A stretch of 7,791 nt of DNA from UBA6136 sp039795615 (GTDB lineage: Bacteria; Pseudomonadota; Gammaproteobacteria; Methylococcales; Methylococcaceae), in assembly GCA_039795615.1 (NCBI GenBank), contig JBDKLO010000172.1, positions 1 through 7,791 of the forward strand. Direction: 5' to 3'. The notes under the pieces are model-generated. The model was not told the origin of the DNA. It saw only the letters and a list, made by a program, of their open reading frames with translations, and did no database searches. A program made the translations under genes and the position numbers. Below, piece after piece: positions 5,864 through 7,791 of this stretch (within the stretch, counting starts at the first letter, position 1; the number at the start of each line of letters is the position of its first letter).

Positions 5864-7791
5864 GCATCCTCCCGTGAGCCGATCAAATGCCGAACCGCCT
5901 CCAAAAGGCCCTCGTCGTGGACACTCCCTTTGGTCAGATAATCATCTGCACCCGCTTGGAGCCCCAGCTGACGGTCCTCCTCCCGATCCTTGTAGGAAAC
6001 AATCACGACCGGCAGATCACAAAAACGCTCATCCGCCCTGATCCGCGTCACAAGCTCTATTCCGTTCATCCGGGGCATATCGACATCAGTGACGATCAGG
6101 GCAAATCGGCCCTTCGCCAATTGGTTCCAGCCGTCCACCCCATCAACAGCTGTTTCAACCTCATAGCCGGCATCCTGAAGCAGCTTGCGTTCCACTTCTC
6201 GAACCGTCAGGGAGTCATCTACGACCAGAATGCGCTGGTGGTCGGCACCCCGCGCAGGCTGCTGAGGCAAGCTGCGGCCTTCCTCCCTGCCCGCCAGTCG
6301 ATCAAAGGTTCGAATGAGATCATCCACATCGGCGATCAGGATCGGGCGACCTTCATGGTCGATTGAAACGGTACTGAAATGAGCGACCTTGCCCAGGCGG
6401 GGATCCAGCGGGCGAACGACCAGATCCATTTCCCCCACCAGACGATCCACTTCCAGCGCATATCTGCGGCCTTCAAGCTCAAAAAGGACCAGCGCCAGAT
6501 CTCTTGAGGGATCCTCGATCTTCTCCAGCCCCATCAATGCGCGCGCTGAAAAGAGCGCAACTGGGCCGTCATCACTTCGGAAGAAACGCATCGACTCCAT
6601 GGATTCCACCCGACTTGTCGCGATGCGCTCGGCCCGATGGATACGAGACAAGGGAAAAGCATAGGCATGGCCATCAACCTCAATCCTAAGGCACCTCACC
6701 ACCGAGCGCGTTACCGGCAACTGACACTCAAAACGGGTTCCCACGTGAGGCTCTGAAGACACCCGGATCGAGCCACCGCAGCCATGAATCATGGTCTGCA
6801 CCACATCGAGGCCCACCCCCCTGCCGGAAATCTGACTCACGGTTTCCCTTGTGGTGATTCCCGGCAGGAAGAGAAAGGCAAACAACTCCTGTTCCGTCAG
6901 GCGACCGGACATCTCAGGGTTCACTAACCCGCGCTGGATGATTTTTTCCCGAAGCCGCTCGCAGTCAATGCCATTCCCATCATCGGTCAGCGTAATCAGG
7001 AGACGTCCATTGAGATGGCGGGCTTCCAAGGTTAATTTGCCCACCGGGGCTTTGCCCACGCGCTCGCGCTGCTCAGGCGACTCGATGCCATGATCCAGTG
7101 CGTTTCTCAGCAAATGGTTCAACGGCGCATCGAGCCGACTCAAAATGTCCCGATCGATCAGGGTTGCTCCGCCCAGGATGGAAAACTCGACGGACTTGCC
7201 AAGGTCCCGCGCCAGGTCACGAACCAGACGTGGAAATCCCTGTACCCCCTCGGAAAAAGGCCTAAGTCGCCCCCTTAAAACCAGGGCATGAAGGCGTTCT
7301 GATAGAAAGTTGAGCCGACTTGAGAGCTGAATCAGGTGCTCGTCGTCGGACTCCAGGCGATGTCCTAATTCGGTCAGCTCCTCTCGGGCCACCCCATTGC
7401 CCCCCGCGTCCATCGCTCCCCCCTGGGTCGCCGCAATCGCTCTTACCCGCCGGGTGGTAAATCGCGCATTGCGGGCCAGCGCATCCAGTCGTCGCGCCTC
7501 AAGCAAGAGATCTGCCGAATGGGCAAGCATCTGACTCAGATTTTCGGCCGAAATCCGGACACTGGCTTCAGGATCAGGTGCCCGCTCCGATGCGCCGCTG
7601 TCCAGACTCGAACGCTGAAACTCGGGGGCATCGGATTCTTCATCAGGGATTGCAGCCGGCGGCAGGCTTTCTCGCTGATCGGCATCCGACACGGGCGACT
7701 CGACCTCCTCAAAAAGCGGCTGCGCTTGCCCTGTTGACACAGCGGGAAGCCAGGACGAGAGGCGCGACTCCCACCCATCAGCCTCGCCTGC
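5860..7791 (-). CDS. cheA: Hybrid chemotaxis kinase CheA with C-terminal receiver (WspE-like), 5' end off window
   Basis: This is the histidine kinase core of a chemosensory array, which takes signals from receptors through CheW-like coupling. Numbering from the GTG at 7740, the visible part has an acidic, Pro/Ser-rich linker (about 10-60), a helical dimerisation segment beginning RISAENLSQMLAHSADLLLE (63-82), and an ATPase domain with N box LNHLLRNALDHGIE (207-220), DDGNGID (253-259) and SGRGVGLD (305-312). A CheW-like domain follows (about 345-480), then a receiver (503-622) with D508/D509, phosphoacceptor D552 in VTDVDMP and K604. The frame stays open from 7740 to the right edge with coding-like sequence (17 more codons), so the GTG is not the real start. 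The N-terminal HPt domain with the phosphorylated histidine should lie beyond the window. Its stop overlaps cheB by TTGA. The kinase-receiver fusion and gene order match WspE. No frameshift or missing ATP-binding residue is visible. Confidence 0.94.
   Translation of the reverse strand, partial: AGEADGWESRLSSWLPAVSTGQAQPLFEEVESPVSDADQRESLPPAAIPDEESDAPEFQRSSLDSGASERAPDPEASVRISAENLSQMLAHSADLLLEARRLDALARNARFTTRRVRAIAATQGGAMDAGGNGVAREELTELGHRLESDDEHLIQLSSRLNFLSERLHALVLRGRLRPFSEGVQGFPRLVRDLARDLGKSVEFSILGGATLIDRDILSRLDAPLNHLLRNALDHGIESPEQRERVGKAPVGKLTLEARHLNGRLLITLTDDGNGIDCERLREKIIQRGLVNPEMSGRLTEQELFAFLFLPGITTRETVSQISGRGVGLDVVQTMIHGCGGSIRVSSEPHVGTRFECQLPVTRSVVRCLRIEVDGHAYAFPLSRIHRAERIATSRVESMESMRFFRSDDGPVALFSARALMGLEKIEDPSRDLALVLFELEGRRYALEVDRLVGEMDLVVRPLDPRLGKVAHFSTVSIDHEGRPILIADVDDLIRTFDRLAGREEGRSLPQQPARGADHQRILVVDDSLTVREVERKLLQDAGYEVETAVDGVDGWNQLAKGRFALIVTDVDMPRMNGIELVTRIRADERFCDLPVVIVSYKDREEDRQLGLQAGADDYLTKGSVHDEGLLEAVRHLIGSREDA
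5868..5873 (-). promoter_or_regulatory. Shine-Dalgarno deciding the TTG start of cheB
   Basis: GGGAGG on the minus strand lies four bases before TTG at 5863-5861, within the last codons of the hybrid CheA gene. The nearby ATG at 5867-5865 is out of frame with CheB, so the strong site supports the TTG start and translational coupling. Confidence 0.6.

Noticed and set aside
5860..7740. GTG at 7740 as the true start of the hybrid CheA
   Set aside because: The frame continues upstream without a stop to the window edge, there is no clear Shine-Dalgarno, and the HPt domain expected of a CheA would be missing.

Overview
The window looks like ordinary chromosome of a moderately GC-rich proteobacterium, most likely a gammaproteobacterium. 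The miaB to phoH/ybeZ gene order is the classical one for that group, and the chemosensory genes most resemble those of Pseudomonas-type Wsp systems. I cannot place the genus. There are seven protein genes, tightly packed, with only one real intergenic gap (1796-1920). I see no RNA genes, insertion sequences, CRISPR arrays or attachment sites.

Layout. (1) 1-1795, minus strand: miaB (tRNA methylthiotransferase), followed by the first 141 codons of a PhoH/YbeZ-type ATPase that runs off the left edge just inside its Walker A motif. (2) 1796-1920: a divergent intergenic gap with a plausible extended -10 for miaB. (3) 1921-3305, plus strand: a two-gene unit of an unrecognised 233-residue protein and a small transaldolase / fructose-6-phosphate aldolase family protein. 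(4) 3307-7791, minus strand: an overlapping chemosensory operon, read right to left. It holds a hybrid CheA kinase with a C-terminal receiver (5' end beyond the right edge), a CheB-type methylesterase, a receiver-PP2C phosphatase and a small cysteine-rich lipoprotein.

The chemosensory operon is the interesting part. Gene order and domain make-up match the WspE-WspF-WspR end of a Wsp surface-sensing operon. The receiver and linker of the last regulator read almost as WspR. Where WspR carries a GGDEF diguanylate cyclase, however, this protein carries a SpoIIE/RsbU-type PP2C serine phosphatase with its metal-binding aspartates intact. The array would therefore control a partner-switching (STAS / anti-sigma type) pathway and not make cyclic-di-GMP directly. 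In addition, the CheB receiver has lost its phosphoacceptor aspartate and acidic pair while the esterase triad is intact, so the adaptation branch is probably not controlled by phosphorylation in the usual way. The genes overlap by 4 bases at each junction (TTGA or ATGA), so they are probably translationally coupled and share stoichiometry.

The convergent lipoprotein and aldolase genes end one base apart with no visible terminator between them.
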